A stretch of 64,000 bases of DNA from Streptomyces decoyicus (GCF_019880305.1 NZ_CP082301.1:2542001-2606000), one strand, 5' to 3'. Counted from the stretch's first letter, positions 47,686 through 57,062 are shown. Program-made: numbers and translations. The notes: a model not told the origin generated them from the sequence alone.

Positions 47686-48831
47686 ATGGCCCTGTCCACC
47701 GATACCCGCAACACCCCTGCCTCCGCCGCTTTCCGCTGGCGCCGGCAGGACACCGTCCGCACCGCGGGCCTGATGGCCGTCATAGCCGGTCTGCACGTCG
47801 TCGCCTTCGGCGTGCTCTTCCTGCTCGTGGTCCCCCATCACTACGCCGTGGGCAGCCAGGTCTTCGGTGTGGGACTCGGCATCACCGCCTACACCCTCGG
47901 CATGCGGCACGCCTTCGATGCCGACCACATCGCCGCGATCGACAACACCACCCGCAAGCTGATGGCCGACGGAAAGCGGCCGGTGTCGGTCGGCTTCTGG
48001 TTCGCCCTCGGCCACTCCAGTGTCGTCGTCGCGATGGCGGCCCTGGTGGCGGGCGGCGCCCAGCTCGCGGGCACTCTGCTCAACGACGAATCCCGTACGC
48101 ACCAGATCCTGGGCACCATCGGCACCACGATCTCGGGGACGTTCCTCTACCTCATCGCCGCCCTGAACCTCATCGCGCTGGCCGGGGTCTGGCGGGTCTT
48201 CCGCGGTATGCGCAACGGCCACTACGACGAGGCCGAGCTGGAACAGCGCCTCGACGCACGCGGCTTCATGAACCGCTTCCTGGGGCGCTTCACCCGCTCG
48301 ATCTCCCGTCCGGGCCAGATGTTCCCGCTCGGTTTCCTCTTCGGGCTCGGCTTCGACACCGCGACCGAGGTGACCCTGATGGTGATGGCGGGCAGCGGCG
48401 CCGCGGCCGGCCTGCCCTGGTACGCCGTGCTGTGTCTGCCGCTGCTCTTCGCCGCCGGGATGAGCCTGTTCGACACCCTCGACGGCACCTTCATGAACTT
48501 CGCCTACCAGTGGGCGTTCTCCAACCCGGTGCGCAAGGTCTACTACAACCTCACCATCACCGGACTGTCGATCGCCGTCGCCTTCTTCATCGGCACGATC
48601 GAGCTGGTGACCGTGCTGCACGACAAGCTCGCCCTCAACGACCCGCTCACCGGCTGGATTTCCGGCCTCGACCTCGACAATGTCGGCTTCCTCATCGTCG
48701 GCCTGTTCGTGGTGGTGTGGGCCGCGGCGCTGGCGTACTGGCGACTGGCCGGCGTCGAGAAGCGCTGGGCGGAGCGAACGGAGCCGACGACACAGGCGGA
48801 GCCGGCGGAACAGGCCGCACCGGGCTCCTGA
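47686..48831 (+). CDS. NiCoT (HoxN/NixA) family nickel/cobalt transporter
   Basis: About 381 residues, eight helices. Signature: RHAFDADHIAAIDNTTRKL (H-x4-D-H) and the later LGFLFGLGFDTATEVTLMVM and LFAAGMSLFDTLDGTFMN. Cobalt is the likely substrate because a cobalamin riboswitch controls it. ATG 47686 is best; an upstream in-frame GTG at 47665 is possible. Confidence 0.94.
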   Translation: MALSTDTRNTPASAAFRWRRQDTVRTAGLMAVIAGLHVVAFGVLFLLVVPHHYAVGSQVFGVGLGITAYTLGMRHAFDADHIAAIDNTTRKLMADGKRPVSVGFWFALGHSSVVVAMAALVAGGAQLAGTLLNDESRTHQILGTIGTTISGTFLYLIAALNLIALAGVWRVFRGMRNGHYDEAELEQRLDARGFMNRFLGRFTRSISRPGQMFPLGFLFGLGFDTATEVTLMVMAGSGAAAGLPWYAVLCLPLLFAAGMSLFDTLDGTFMNFAYQWAFSNPVRKVYYNLTITGLSIAVAFFIGTIELVTVLHDKLALNDPLTGWISGLDLDNVGFLIVGLFVVVWAAALAYWRLAGVEKRWAERTEPTTQAEPAEQAAPGS

Positions 48832-48914
48832 GGCGCTAGGGGGAGACGCCCCCTAGCCCCGGCAGCCCCGTACGCAGCCGCCGCCCGTACCGCCGCCGGG
48901 GCGCGGCTGTCCGC

Positions 48915-49415
48915 TCACGTGGCCGAACCGGCCGCCGCCCCCGTCATCAGATCCGGCCCCCAGCGCTCCAGCGCAGCCGCCAGGTCGAGGGGCAGCAGCC
49001 GGTCCGGCTGGTCCGGGCCCGGCCAGTCCTCCCGCGGGACCCGCCACATCACCTCGAACTCGTTGCCGTCCGGGTCCTTGGCGTACAGCGACTTGGCGAC
49101 GAGGTGATCACTCGACCCCACCAGTGCGCCCCGCTCGACGAGCCGCGCATGTGCCGCGACGAGTTCGCCGAGCGTGCCGATCTCCCAGGCCAGGTGGTAG
49201 AGCCCGACCCGCCCGGCCTCGGGCCCCGGTGCGTCCGGACCCACTGCGAACAGCGCCAGGTCATGATCGTTGAGCGAGCCGGGAGCGCGGAGGAACGCGG
49301 CCCGTCCCGGAACCTCGATCCCCACCGTGAGCCCGAGGGCGTCGGTGTAGAAGGCGACCGACCGCGCCACATCGCGGACGTAGAGCACCGCGTGGTTGAG
49401 ACGTCGTACGGACAT
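48915..49415 (-). CDS. VOC-family (glyoxalase/extradiol dioxygenase-like) protein
   Basis: About 166 residues. VOC repeats: RRLNHAVLYVRDVARSVAFY (metal His), GRVGLYHLAWEIGTL (second His), YAKDPDGNEFEVMWRVP (Glu). Could be a ring-cleaving dioxygenase or a glyoxalase-type enzyme. Next to a DoxX gene on the same strand, reminiscent of the catDE pair. Confidence 0.85.
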   Translation of the reverse strand: MSVRRLNHAVLYVRDVARSVAFYTDALGLTVGIEVPGRAAFLRAPGSLNDHDLALFAVGPDAPGPEAGRVGLYHLAWEIGTLGELVAAHARLVERGALVGSSDHLVAKSLYAKDPDGNEFEVMWRVPREDWPGPDQPDRLLPLDLAAALERWGPDLMTGAAAGSAT

Positions 49416-49515
49416 GGAGCCTGCTCTCCGTTTCTGCCGCAGCGGTACGGCCAGGGGCCGCTGCGCCCTCCCCACTCTGCTCTACCCCGCCCGCCCCGTC
49501 CCTGCCCGGAATCCC

Positions 49516-49545
49516 CGGGCCGGTTCCCGGAGGGTTTCCGGCCCG
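49516..49545 (-). terminator. terminator-like hairpin
   Basis: CGGGCCGG (49516-49523) pairs with CCGGCCCG (49538-49545) downstream of the DoxX stop and upstream of the VOC gene. Confidence 0.5.
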
Positions 49546-49568
49546 AGGACCGAGGTCCGGGGGATGGT

Positions 49569-50120
49569 TCACTTCCGGACCAGCAGCACCACGCCTGCCA
49601 GCACCACGCCCAGCACCAGCGCGGCCACGCCGTAGCGCGCCCGATGGGCGCGCAGGCCCGGCAGGACGCGGTCGATGGCGTAGCGGCCGGGCCCGGTCAG
49701 CGCCAGTGCCGCCGCACCGGCGGTCAGCAGCAGCTCGTACTCCACGCCCTTGGGCGCGAAGAAGCCCCCGCCCCACTTCACGGCGAGAGCATTGATCATC
49801 GTGCCGACGACCGCTGCCGCGGCGAGCGGCGTGAGCAGCCCGGCCACCAGCCCGAGCCCGCCGAGCGTCTCGCTCAGCCCGGCGACGACGGCCATCGTCC
49901 TGCCCGACGGATAGCCGCTCATCGTGAAGAACTGCGCGGTCCCGTCCAGACCCGGACCTCCGAACCAGCCGAACAGCTTCTGGGCACCGTGGACCGCCAT
50001 GGTCAGGCCGAGCGCGATCCGCAGCAGGAACAGCCCGGTGTCGTAGCCGTGCGGCGAGGGGGCGTGGCGCGCAGGGGTGCCGAGGCGGGCGGACTGGAGA
50101 GTGCCGAGGGGGGATGTCAT
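49569..50120 (-). CDS. DoxX family membrane protein (second copy)
   Basis: About 183 residues. LFLLRIALGLTMAVHGAQKL, GLSETLGGLGLVAGLLTPLA, AALALTGPGRYAIDRVLPGL, with the DoxX motif HGAQKLFGWFGG. Likely a membrane quinone or thiol partner. Its promoter has the palindrome at 50175. Confidence 0.9.
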   Translation of the reverse strand: MTSPLGTLQSARLGTPARHAPSPHGYDTGLFLLRIALGLTMAVHGAQKLFGWFGGPGLDGTAQFFTMSGYPSGRTMAVVAGLSETLGGLGLVAGLLTPLAAAAVVGTMINALAVKWGGGFFAPKGVEYELLLTAGAAALALTGPGRYAIDRVLPGLRAHRARYGVAALVLGVVLAGVVLLVRK

Positions 50121-50174
50121 GGGGAGCGCTCTTTCGCATGTCGGGGACGGGTCCGCGAGGCGCCGCGGATAATT

Positions 50175-50190
50175 ACTTGAAACTTCAAGT
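50175..50190. promoter_or_regulatory. perfect palindrome ACTTGAA-AC-TTCAAGT
   Basis: A 16-bp operator-like palindrome ~55 bp upstream of the DoxX ATG, AT-richer than its surroundings. Such TTGAAnnTTCAA sites are typical of MarR/DUF24 regulators (thiol or quinone sensing). Confidence 0.65.
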
Positions 50191-50323
50191 CACGTCCCGA
50201 CCCTACACAGCGACCCCACGACGAACAACAGCGCGTAATACCGGTCCCGGGAGCACATCGCCCCGTCCGCCCCGCCCCGCCGTGCTCCCCGCCGTGCTCC
50301 CCGCCCGCCCGGCCCGGCACCGG

Positions 50324-51118
50324 TCAGGGTGCGGCGGGCGGGACCGCTGCGGCTGCCGACCGCGGCCCGAGGAACGCGGCGATCGCCCGGTCGAAGTCGG
50401 ACCGTGCCACCGCCGGCCGCGGATTGGCGGCGGCCGCCTCCCGCTGCGGCGCCAGCGCCGCGGCCACCGCCAGCTTGGCGGCCCGGATCGCCGCGGGTGG
50501 CTGCTCGGCGATGGAGGCGGCGAGTCCGGAGGTGCGGGCGGCGAGGTGCTCCTCGGGCACGCTGTCGTCCGCGAGCCCGAGGCCCACCGCGGTACGGGCG
50601 TCGACCAGTCGGCCGGTGTAGAGCAACTCCCGCGCCACGGCAGGTCCGGCCAGCGCGACCATGCGTGCCGCGAAGGCCGGACTGGCGAGGATGCCGAGCC
50701 GGGCGATCGGCATCCCGATGCGTGCACTGTCCGCCATCAACCGCAGATCGCAGGCGAGAGCGAGTTGGCAGCCCGCGCCCGCGGCGACACCGCGGATCTC
50801 GGCGATCACCGGAACGGGGCAGTCCTCGATCGCGCTGAACGCCGCTTCCATATGGGCGAAGGACTCCTCGACGTATCCGGAATCCGCATCCACCCAGTCG
50901 GTCATGTTCGAGCCGGCGCAGAACGTGTCGCCGTGCCCACGGATCACCAGCACCCGCAGCGACGGGCCCTCTCCCAGCTCTCCGACCTGGCGGGCCAGTT
51001 GCGCCCAGGCCCGGCCGGGAAGGGCGTTGCGCCGGCTGCCGTCACCGATACGGATCTCGGCGACGGCGCCGGACCAGGACGTGGCGATGGCGGGTTCGGG
51101 AGCGGGGCGGGAGGTCAC
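50324..51118 (-). CDS. enoyl-CoA hydratase/isomerase family protein
   Basis: About 264 residues, crotonase fold. The CoA and oxyanion loops are GDTFCAGSNMTDW and EIRGVAAGAGCQLALACDLR; PIARLGILASPAFAARM follows. The usual catalytic Glu pair is not clearly seen. GTG start overlaps the CoA-transferase stop (GTGA). Last gene of the LysR-controlled catabolic operon. Confidence 0.88.
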   Translation of the reverse strand: MTSRPAPEPAIATSWSGAVAEIRIGDGSRRNALPGRAWAQLARQVGELGEGPSLRVLVIRGHGDTFCAGSNMTDWVDADSGYVEESFAHMEAAFSAIEDCPVPVIAEIRGVAAGAGCQLALACDLRLMADSARIGMPIARLGILASPAFAARMVALAGPAVARELLYTGRLVDARTAVGLGLADDSVPEEHLAARTSGLAASIAEQPPAAIRAAKLAVAAALAPQREAAAANPRPAVARSDFDRAIAAFLGPRSAAAAVPPAAP

Positions 51119-52341
51119 TTCGCGGCCTTTCGCGCGCGGAGAGCGGCCAACTGCCGTGGGCCGACGCCGAGGCCGGTCAGGACCTGCGCGGTGTGCTCCC
51201 CGTGCCGGGGCGGCGGGGTGCGCACGGCCGCCGGATTGCCCGCCAGCTTGATGGGGGAGGCGACGGTGCGCAGGGTGCCGGCGTCGGCGTGCTCGACTTC
51301 GGTGACCATCTCGCGCGCGATGACCTGCGGGTGCCGCAGCGCCTGGTCGACGGTGTTGATCGGTCCGACCGGCACCTGCGCCTCGGTGAGAAGCACGGCC
51401 CACTCCTGGGCACCGCGTGCGCTCAGCGCCCGTTCGATGAGCGGGAGCAGTTCCTCGCGACGGCGGACCCGGTCGGGGTTGGTCGCGAACCGTGGATCGT
51501 CGGCCAGCGCGGCGAGCCCGATCGCGGTGGCGAAGCGGCGCCACAGGCCGTCATTGCCGGCGGCGACCATGAGGTGGCCGTCTGCGGTGGGGAACGCCTG
51601 GTAGGGCACGATCGTCGGATGCGCCGAGCCGTAGCGCTGCGGGACGTTGCCGGAGGCGAAGTACCCGCCGGCGACATAGCTCAGCCAGGCCACCTGCCCG
51701 TCCAGCAGCGAGACATCGACCCACTCGCCGCTGCCGGTGTGCTCGCGGTTGCGCAGCGCCGCGAGGATGCCGATGGCGGCCCACATCCCGGCGGCGAGGT
51801 CGGCCGGGGACACCCCGAACCGCACGGGCGGGCCCGCGGGTTCCCCGGTCACGCTCATCACGCCGCTGACCGACTGCGCGATCGCGTCGTAGCCCGGCTC
51901 GCTCCGGTACGGACCGGTCTGCCCGTAACCGCTGATGGACGCGTACACGACAGCGGGGTTGCGGACGCGGACGTCCTCGTAGCCCAGGCCGAGGCGGGCC
52001 GCTGTGCCGGGCCGGAAGTTCTCCACGACCACATCGGCGGTACCGGCCAGCTCCTGTATCAGGCGCAGGCAGTCGGGGTCCTTGAGGTCGACGGCGATGC
52101 CACGCTTGTTGCGGTTGACGCTGTGGAAGTACGCCGCGTCCTCGCCCTGGAAGGGGGGACCCCAGGCGCGGGTGTCGTCGCCGGAGACGGTGTCCTCGAC
52201 CTTGATCACATCGGCGCCCAGATCGGCCAGCATCATGCTGCAGAACGGCCCGGACAGGATGCGGGAGAGATCGAGGATCTTCAGACCGGTCAGTACGCCG
52301 TCGTGGACGAGCCAGGGCGGGGGGTGTGGTGTGGTGCGCAT
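51115..52341 (-). CDS. class III CoA-transferase (CaiB/Frc family)
   Basis: About 408 residues. KILDLSRILSGPFCSMMLAD, then VVVENFRPGTAARLGLGYED and the catalytic Asp in SEPGYDAIAQSVSGVMSVTG. It moves CoA between carboxylates. Co-transcribed with the M20 peptidase, transporter and hydratase, suggesting CoA activation of an acid freed by the peptidase. Confidence 0.92.
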   Translation of the reverse strand: MRTTPHPPPWLVHDGVLTGLKILDLSRILSGPFCSMMLADLGADVIKVEDTVSGDDTRAWGPPFQGEDAAYFHSVNRNKRGIAVDLKDPDCLRLIQELAGTADVVVENFRPGTAARLGLGYEDVRVRNPAVVYASISGYGQTGPYRSEPGYDAIAQSVSGVMSVTGEPAGPPVRFGVSPADLAAGMWAAIGILAALRNREHTGSGEWVDVSLLDGQVAWLSYVAGGYFASGNVPQRYGSAHPTIVPYQAFPTADGHLMVAAGNDGLWRRFATAIGLAALADDPRFATNPDRVRRREELLPLIERALSARGAQEWAVLLTEAQVPVGPINTVDQALRHPQVIAREMVTEVEHADAGTLRTVASPIKLAGNPAAVRTPPPRHGEHTAQVLTGLGVGPRQLAALRARKAAK

Positions 52342-52389
52342 TGCGGTGTCACGCCTCTGTTCCTGTGGTGTCGCCGGGGGTCCGGAAGG

Positions 52390-53760
52390 TCAGTCGCCCA
52401 GTTCGAGCAGCAGCTCCATGCAGATGGCGGTGGCGTCGAGGAAGTAGTCGACGCGCAGGTTCTCGTTGGGCGCGTGGTTGGCCTGGTCGGCGTTGGCCAG
52501 CGGCAGACCGATGCTCGGCACGCCGAGGATCCCGGTGAAGATCCAGTCGGGAAGGGTGCCGCCGTACGCGGGGATCAGCAGGGGATCGCGCCCGGTGACC
52601 CGGGAGATGGCACGCGCCACCCTGGGCGTGTACGGATTGTCGATCGGGGTCCGGGAGGCCGGTACGCCACCGGCCTTGGTGACCGTCACCTCGGGGGCGT
52701 GGGTTCGCAGGTGTGCGGCCACGCGCTCGAAGACGGCCTGCGGATCCTGGCCCGCCGTCAGCCGGATGTCGACGCCCGCCTCGGCGGTGTCGGGGATGAT
52801 GGTCCGGTTCACGTCACCCGTGGTGATCCCGTTGATCGTCAGCGTGGGGCGGTCGGCCAGCCGCTCATAGAAGGACAGCCCGTTGAAGGCGGGGTCCATC
52901 TCGGTCAGCCCGATGTCCCCGAGGACCTGCGGCAGATCGAGCGGAAGCGCGGTGAACGCGGCACGGTCGGTGTCGGACAGCGGTTCACGCCCGTCCTCGA
53001 ACCCCTCGACGAGGACCCGGCCGCCGGCGTCCTTCAGACAGGCCAGCGCCTGGACCAGCTGCCATGCCGGATTGGGCGCGACATTGCCGAAGTTGCCGGA
53101 GTGCAGGGGGCGGCCGGCGCCGGTCGCCCGGAGCCGGAGACGGAGCATGCCGCGCACCCCGTGCGAGACGCACCATTCACCGGACTCGTGCACCGAACGG
53201 TCGCTCCAGACGACGAGATCGCAGTCGAACCGCTCGGGGTGCGCGCGCAGGAGGCCCGCCAGAGAGGGGCTGCCGATCTCCTCCTCCCCGTCGAGCACCA
53301 CCGTGACCGAGCAGGGCAGCGCGCCGACATGCTCGTCGAACAGGCGCAGCGCCTGAAGGTGCGCGTAATGCTGCCCCTTGTTGTCACCGGTGCCGCGCCC
53401 CCAGATCCGCCCGTCGCGTACGACCGGGGCGAAGGGGTCGGAATCCCACAACTCGCGTGGGCCGGTCGGCTGGACGTCGTAGTGGCCGTAGATCAGCACA
53501 TGCGGTGCTCCGGCCGGCCCGGCGCGGTGGCCGACGACCAGCGGCCGGCCGTCGCCGACGAGCACGGTCGGTGTCAGCCCGGCCCGCTTGACCTCTTCGA
53601 GCGCGCGGTCGGTCGCGGCGGGAAACCCTTCGCCGGTCGCGCTCACACTGGGCTGGCTGACGTAGTCCATCAGTCCGGCGATCAGCTCGTCCTGGCACGC
53701 GTCCACAAGGGAACGCGGAGTGCCGGGGAGTTGGGCGCGGACCGGGGAAGCGTCCGTCAT
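52390..53760 (-). CDS. M20-family metallopeptidase / dipeptidase
   Basis: About 456 residues. Metal-binding motifs: VLIYGHYDVQPTG, WGRGTGDNKGQHYAH, VVLDGEEEIGSPSL; dimerisation domain near TLTINGITTGDVNRTIIPD; the last metal His in ANHAPNENLRV. M20 enzymes hydrolyse peptides or N-acyl amino acids. AGAGG site 7 nt before ATG. Confidence 0.92.
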   Translation of the reverse strand: MTDASPVRAQLPGTPRSLVDACQDELIAGLMDYVSQPSVSATGEGFPAATDRALEEVKRAGLTPTVLVGDGRPLVVGHRAGPAGAPHVLIYGHYDVQPTGPRELWDSDPFAPVVRDGRIWGRGTGDNKGQHYAHLQALRLFDEHVGALPCSVTVVLDGEEEIGSPSLAGLLRAHPERFDCDLVVWSDRSVHESGEWCVSHGVRGMLRLRLRATGAGRPLHSGNFGNVAPNPAWQLVQALACLKDAGGRVLVEGFEDGREPLSDTDRAAFTALPLDLPQVLGDIGLTEMDPAFNGLSFYERLADRPTLTINGITTGDVNRTIIPDTAEAGVDIRLTAGQDPQAVFERVAAHLRTHAPEVTVTKAGGVPASRTPIDNPYTPRVARAISRVTGRDPLLIPAYGGTLPDWIFTGILGVPSIGLPLANADQANHAPNENLRVDYFLDATAICMELLLELGD

Positions 53761-53954
53761 GGGGGCCTCTTCCTTCGTGGGATCGTCGGGCGTGGGGCGC
53801 CCTCGGGGTCGGGGCCGTCACGGGTGGGTTCGTCGGGGACCGGGTGCGGGTCCGCGCGCTTCGCCCGTCACGGGGCGCGGGGGCCGGCTGCCTCGTCGGG
53901 CACGGGTGCCGGCTGCCTCGTCGGATACGGGGGCCGCGGCACCCGGCTGTTGCA

Positions 53955-55259
53955 TCAGCGCAGGGCGAGGAAGCGCCGGCTCGCCAGCAGGGAGGCGATG
54001 CTCAGGGCGCCGGCCACCATGATGTAGAAGCTCGGCGAGAGGTGGCTGCCGGTCGCGCCGATCATCCAGGTGATGATCACGGGAGCGAAGCCGCCGAAGG
54101 ACATCACACCGATGTTGTAGCTCAGGGACAGACCGGTGCTGCGGGTCGCGGTCGGGAAGGCCTCGGACATCAACGCGGGCAGCGCACCGAAGTAGCAGGC
54201 CTTCAACACGCCGAGGATGAACATCACCACGCCCATGACCAGCAGCGACGGGCTCCCCGACAGCAGCAGGAACAGGGGGTAGATGCTGAGCACCATCGCG
54301 ATCCCGGCAAGGAGCATGATCTTGACCCGGCCGACCCGGTCCGAGAGGTGACCGATCAGGGGCGTCACGGTCGTCAGCGCCACACCGGACACCGCCGCCC
54401 CGATGAAGCCGGCGGAGGGCGGCAGACCGAGGACCTCGTGTGCGTAGGTCGGCATATAGACGATCACGTAGGTCACGGCGGTGGACATCACCAGGGCGCC
54501 GACCATGAGGAGCACCCGCAGCTTCTGATCCCGGAGCACTTGCCGGACCGGCGTCGTCGCGACTTCTCCCGCCTCGGCGGCATCGACGAATTCAGGAGTC
54601 TCCGGTACCTGGCGGCGAATCACATACCCCACCGGGCCGATGAGCAGGCCGATCAGGAAGGGAATACGCCAGCCCCAGGAATCCAACTGCGATCCGGACA
54701 GCGTCAGGCTCAGTACGGTGCCGAAGGTCGCGGCCAGCAAGGTCGCCAGGCCCTGCGAGGCAAACTGCCAGCTCGCCATGAAACCGCGCCGCTCCGGCGC
54801 CTGTTCGGCCAGGAACGCGGTTGCACTGCCGAATTCGCCGCCCGCCGAGAATCCCTGCAGCAGGCGGGCCACCAGAATGAGGACCGGTGCGGCCATGCCG
54901 ATGGATTCGTAGGTGGGCATCACGGCGATCAGCAAGGTGCCGATCATCATGAGCCGAATCGTCAGCAGCAGCGAGGCCTTGCGTCCGGTGCGGTCCGCAT
55001 AAGTCCCCAGGACGAGTGCGCCCAATGGCCTGACCAGATACGACACCCCGAACGTGCCGAAGGCGAGCATCAGGGAAACGGCCGGGTCGCCGGCCGGGAA
55101 GAACGCTTTGGAGATCGACACCGCGAAGAATCCGTACGAGGTCAGGTCGTACCATTCGAGCGTGTTTCCGGCTGTTGCCGCGAGTACGGCACGCCTCGCC
55201 CGATTCTTGCCCCGGGGCTTTTCGGCAATCATCTGACCTGTCTCTCTAGCGGTCGTCAT
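53955..55259 (-). CDS. MFS transporter, metabolite:H+ symporter family
   Basis: About 434 residues, 12 helices. GNTLEWYDLTSYGFFAVSIS, GTYADRTGRKASLLLTI, RLLQGFSAGGEFGSATAFLA; same MHS family as the protein at 23745. GGGAG lies 8 nt before ATG 55259. First gene of the M20/CoA-transferase operon, with a LysR-type motif upstream. The gap to the M20 start (~195 bp) holds GTCGG-type repeats. Confidence 0.92.
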   Translation of the reverse strand: MTTARETGQMIAEKPRGKNRARRAVLAATAGNTLEWYDLTSYGFFAVSISKAFFPAGDPAVSLMLAFGTFGVSYLVRPLGALVLGTYADRTGRKASLLLTIRLMMIGTLLIAVMPTYESIGMAAPVLILVARLLQGFSAGGEFGSATAFLAEQAPERRGFMASWQFASQGLATLLAATFGTVLSLTLSGSQLDSWGWRIPFLIGLLIGPVGYVIRRQVPETPEFVDAAEAGEVATTPVRQVLRDQKLRVLLMVGALVMSTAVTYVIVYMPTYAHEVLGLPPSAGFIGAAVSGVALTTVTPLIGHLSDRVGRVKIMLLAGIAMVLSIYPLFLLLSGSPSLLVMGVVMFILGVLKACYFGALPALMSEAFPTATRSTGLSLSYNIGVMSFGGFAPVIITWMIGATGSHLSPSFYIMVAGALSIASLLASRRFLALR

Positions 55260-55390
55260 GAGTGTTACTCCCTCGAATCGAGCAGGGCGAACTGTCGCGC
55301 AGGGTGGTACCGCCGATGGGTGAGTCCGAAGCGGAGGACGGGGACTCGTGAACTCGCTGAGCGATGACGCTAGAGCCACCGGGGTGTTCA

Positions 55391-55423
55391 CACAATCGCA
55401 ACTTCTAGAACACCTGATTGCCC
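55391..55423. promoter_or_regulatory. LTTR-type motif, copy 1
   Basis: CACAATCGCAACTTCTAGAA followed by CACCTGATTGCCC, ~130 bp upstream of the transporter start; 26 of 33 bases match the copy at 56081. Confidence 0.7.
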
Positions 55424-55449
55424 AGACGGCAACGCGGCGGGGAACGCTC

Positions 55450-55896
55450 TCACGCCGCCGGGAGATCCGCCCATCGCGTGATCCAGCCGCGGTGGGCACG
55501 GATGCCGTGCCGGACGGACAGGGCGGTGACGATGCCGCTCCCCCGCCCGTGCTCCTCCGGCTGCCCACCGTCGGCCGGTCGCCGGGCACCCGCCGCGGGG
55601 CCCGCATCGGTGACCTCGATACGCAGCGCACGGGGCCCGTCGGCACCCGTCCGCGACAGTTGCAGGACAGCCGGGGGAAGGGCATGACTGACCGCATTGG
55701 TGACCAGTTCCGAGATCACCAAAACCGCGTCCTCAATGGTGGCGGGAGGCAGATTCCAGCCGGTCAGGACCGTCTGCGCACGCCGGCGCACAAAGCCGAC
55801 AGCCTCCGGGATATGCGGCAGCGGACAGAGAAATTCCGCGTCCCGGTACGGCATCGCGGGCGTGCCGGTGAATCCGCTGGGGGCTGTCGCATTCAT
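55450..55896 (-). CDS. ATP-binding (HATPase_c_2) anti-sigma/serine-kinase-like protein
   Basis: About 148 residues. The N-box is EDAVLVISELVTNAVSHALP and the G2-like loop is GRGSGIVTALSVRHG; the GHKL fold matches RsbW/SpoIIAB-type regulators common in Streptomyces. ATG 55896 has CAGGGGAAAAC upstream. It lies between the two LysR motifs; no sigma gene is adjacent. Confidence 0.85.
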   Translation of the reverse strand: MNATAPSGFTGTPAMPYRDAEFLCPLPHIPEAVGFVRRRAQTVLTGWNLPPATIEDAVLVISELVTNAVSHALPPAVLQLSRTGADGPRALRIEVTDAGPAAGARRPADGGQPEEHGRGSGIVTALSVRHGIRAHRGWITRWADLPAA

Positions 55897-56080
55897 CGTT
55901 TTCCCCTGACTCGACTGCCTGCGGGGAAGATGCACACCTGGGTGGCTGTGGGGGCCCTGGGCCGACCGCTGATCGACGAAGCCGCCGTAAGGAGAGGAGG
56001 GGCGTCCGTTCGCCGTGTGGTCCGCCCGGCCGGTGAGCCCGCAGGGCATAGGACGACGGTAGGCACCGCCCGACCATTCG

Positions 56081-56113
56081 CACAATCGCAATTTACAGAA
56101 CAAACCATTGCCC
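56081..56113. promoter_or_regulatory. LTTR-type motif, copy 2
   Basis: CACAATCGCAATTTACAGAA followed by CAAACCATTGCCC, ~30 bp upstream of lysR; matches copy 1 at 26 of 33 positions. Consistent with autoregulation by the LysR protein. Confidence 0.7.
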
Positions 56114-56142
56114 GAAATGCAATAGCTCCATAAGCTGGCGCC

Positions 56143-57042
56143 ATGCTGAACAGTCCGGCTCTTGAGTACTTCCTCGAGGTGGTCCGCACCGGCTCGGTCA
56201 ACGAGGCGTCCAGGCGGCTGCTGGTCGCCGGCTCGGCCATCAGCCGGCAGATCGGCAAACTCGAGCAGGAAATCGGCGTCCCGCTCTTCGAGCGCCGACC
56301 ACGCGGAATGGTGCCCAGTGAGGCCGGTGCCCTCCTTGCCGCCTATGCGCGCCGCGCCGCACTGGAAACCGATCAGGTGCTCGCGGATATCCGCGGTCGC
56401 GGCCGGCTGGGAAGTGTCGTCCGTGTGGCGAGTTCACAGGGCGCCGCACAGGAATTCCTCCCGCACGCCATGGCCGACTTCCGCAAGGAAAATCCCGGCA
56501 CCACTTTCCAACTGCCCGTGGTGAACCCCTCGTTGGCCACCCAAATGGTCCAGGACGGGTCGGTCGACCTGGCCGTCACCTTCAGCCTCGCCCCCGCACC
56601 CGACGTCCGTGTCGTGCACGCCCAGCGGGCCCCGATCCAGGCCATGGTCAGATCAGATCACCCACTGGCCCAGCGCGACGAAATCCACCTCCGCGACCTC
56701 CTCCCCTACCCGGTCGCACTCACCGAAGTAGGCACCACGAACCGGCGCCTCTTCGACCTCTGCTGCTCCATCGAGGGAATCACCTTCGAACCCCTGCTGG
56801 TCAGCTCGAGTTCCAGCGCCCTGTCGACCTTCGTCAAAGAGACGAACGCCGTCTCCCTGATCGGCCACATCAGCGTGCATGAACGCCTGCGCATCGAAGG
56901 CCTGAAAGCCATCACCCTCCTCAACCCGGAAATGCACCTGCGCACCATCCAGATCCAAGCCATGGCGGGCCGCCAACTCCCGGCGGTGGTCAGCGCATTC
57001 GCCGACCTCCTGGTCCGGCAACTCGCGGAAATCGAGGTGTAG
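56143..57042 (+). CDS. LysR-family transcriptional regulator
   Basis: About 299 residues. Winged helix: LEYFLEVVRTGSVNEASRRL, VAGSAISRQIGKLEQEIGVP, LFERRPRGMVPSEAGALLA; co-inducer domain from ~90 (VRVASSQGAAQEFLPHAMAD). It likely activates the transporter-peptidase-CoA-transferase-hydratase operon. Little leader: ATG is ~30 bp after the motif. Confidence 0.92.
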   Translation: MLNSPALEYFLEVVRTGSVNEASRRLLVAGSAISRQIGKLEQEIGVPLFERRPRGMVPSEAGALLAAYARRAALETDQVLADIRGRGRLGSVVRVASSQGAAQEFLPHAMADFRKENPGTTFQLPVVNPSLATQMVQDGSVDLAVTFSLAPAPDVRVVHAQRAPIQAMVRSDHPLAQRDEIHLRDLLPYPVALTEVGTTNRRLFDLCCSIEGITFEPLLVSSSSSALSTFVKETNAVSLIGHISVHERLRIEGLKAITLLNPEMHLRTIQIQAMAGRQLPAVVSAFADLLVRQLAEIEV

Positions 57043-57062
57043 GGGGGTGCGCCTCCGGTGCC

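Noticed and set aside
51193..54027. A 944-codon plus-strand frame
   Set aside because: Antisense to the CoA-transferase and M20 peptidase genes.
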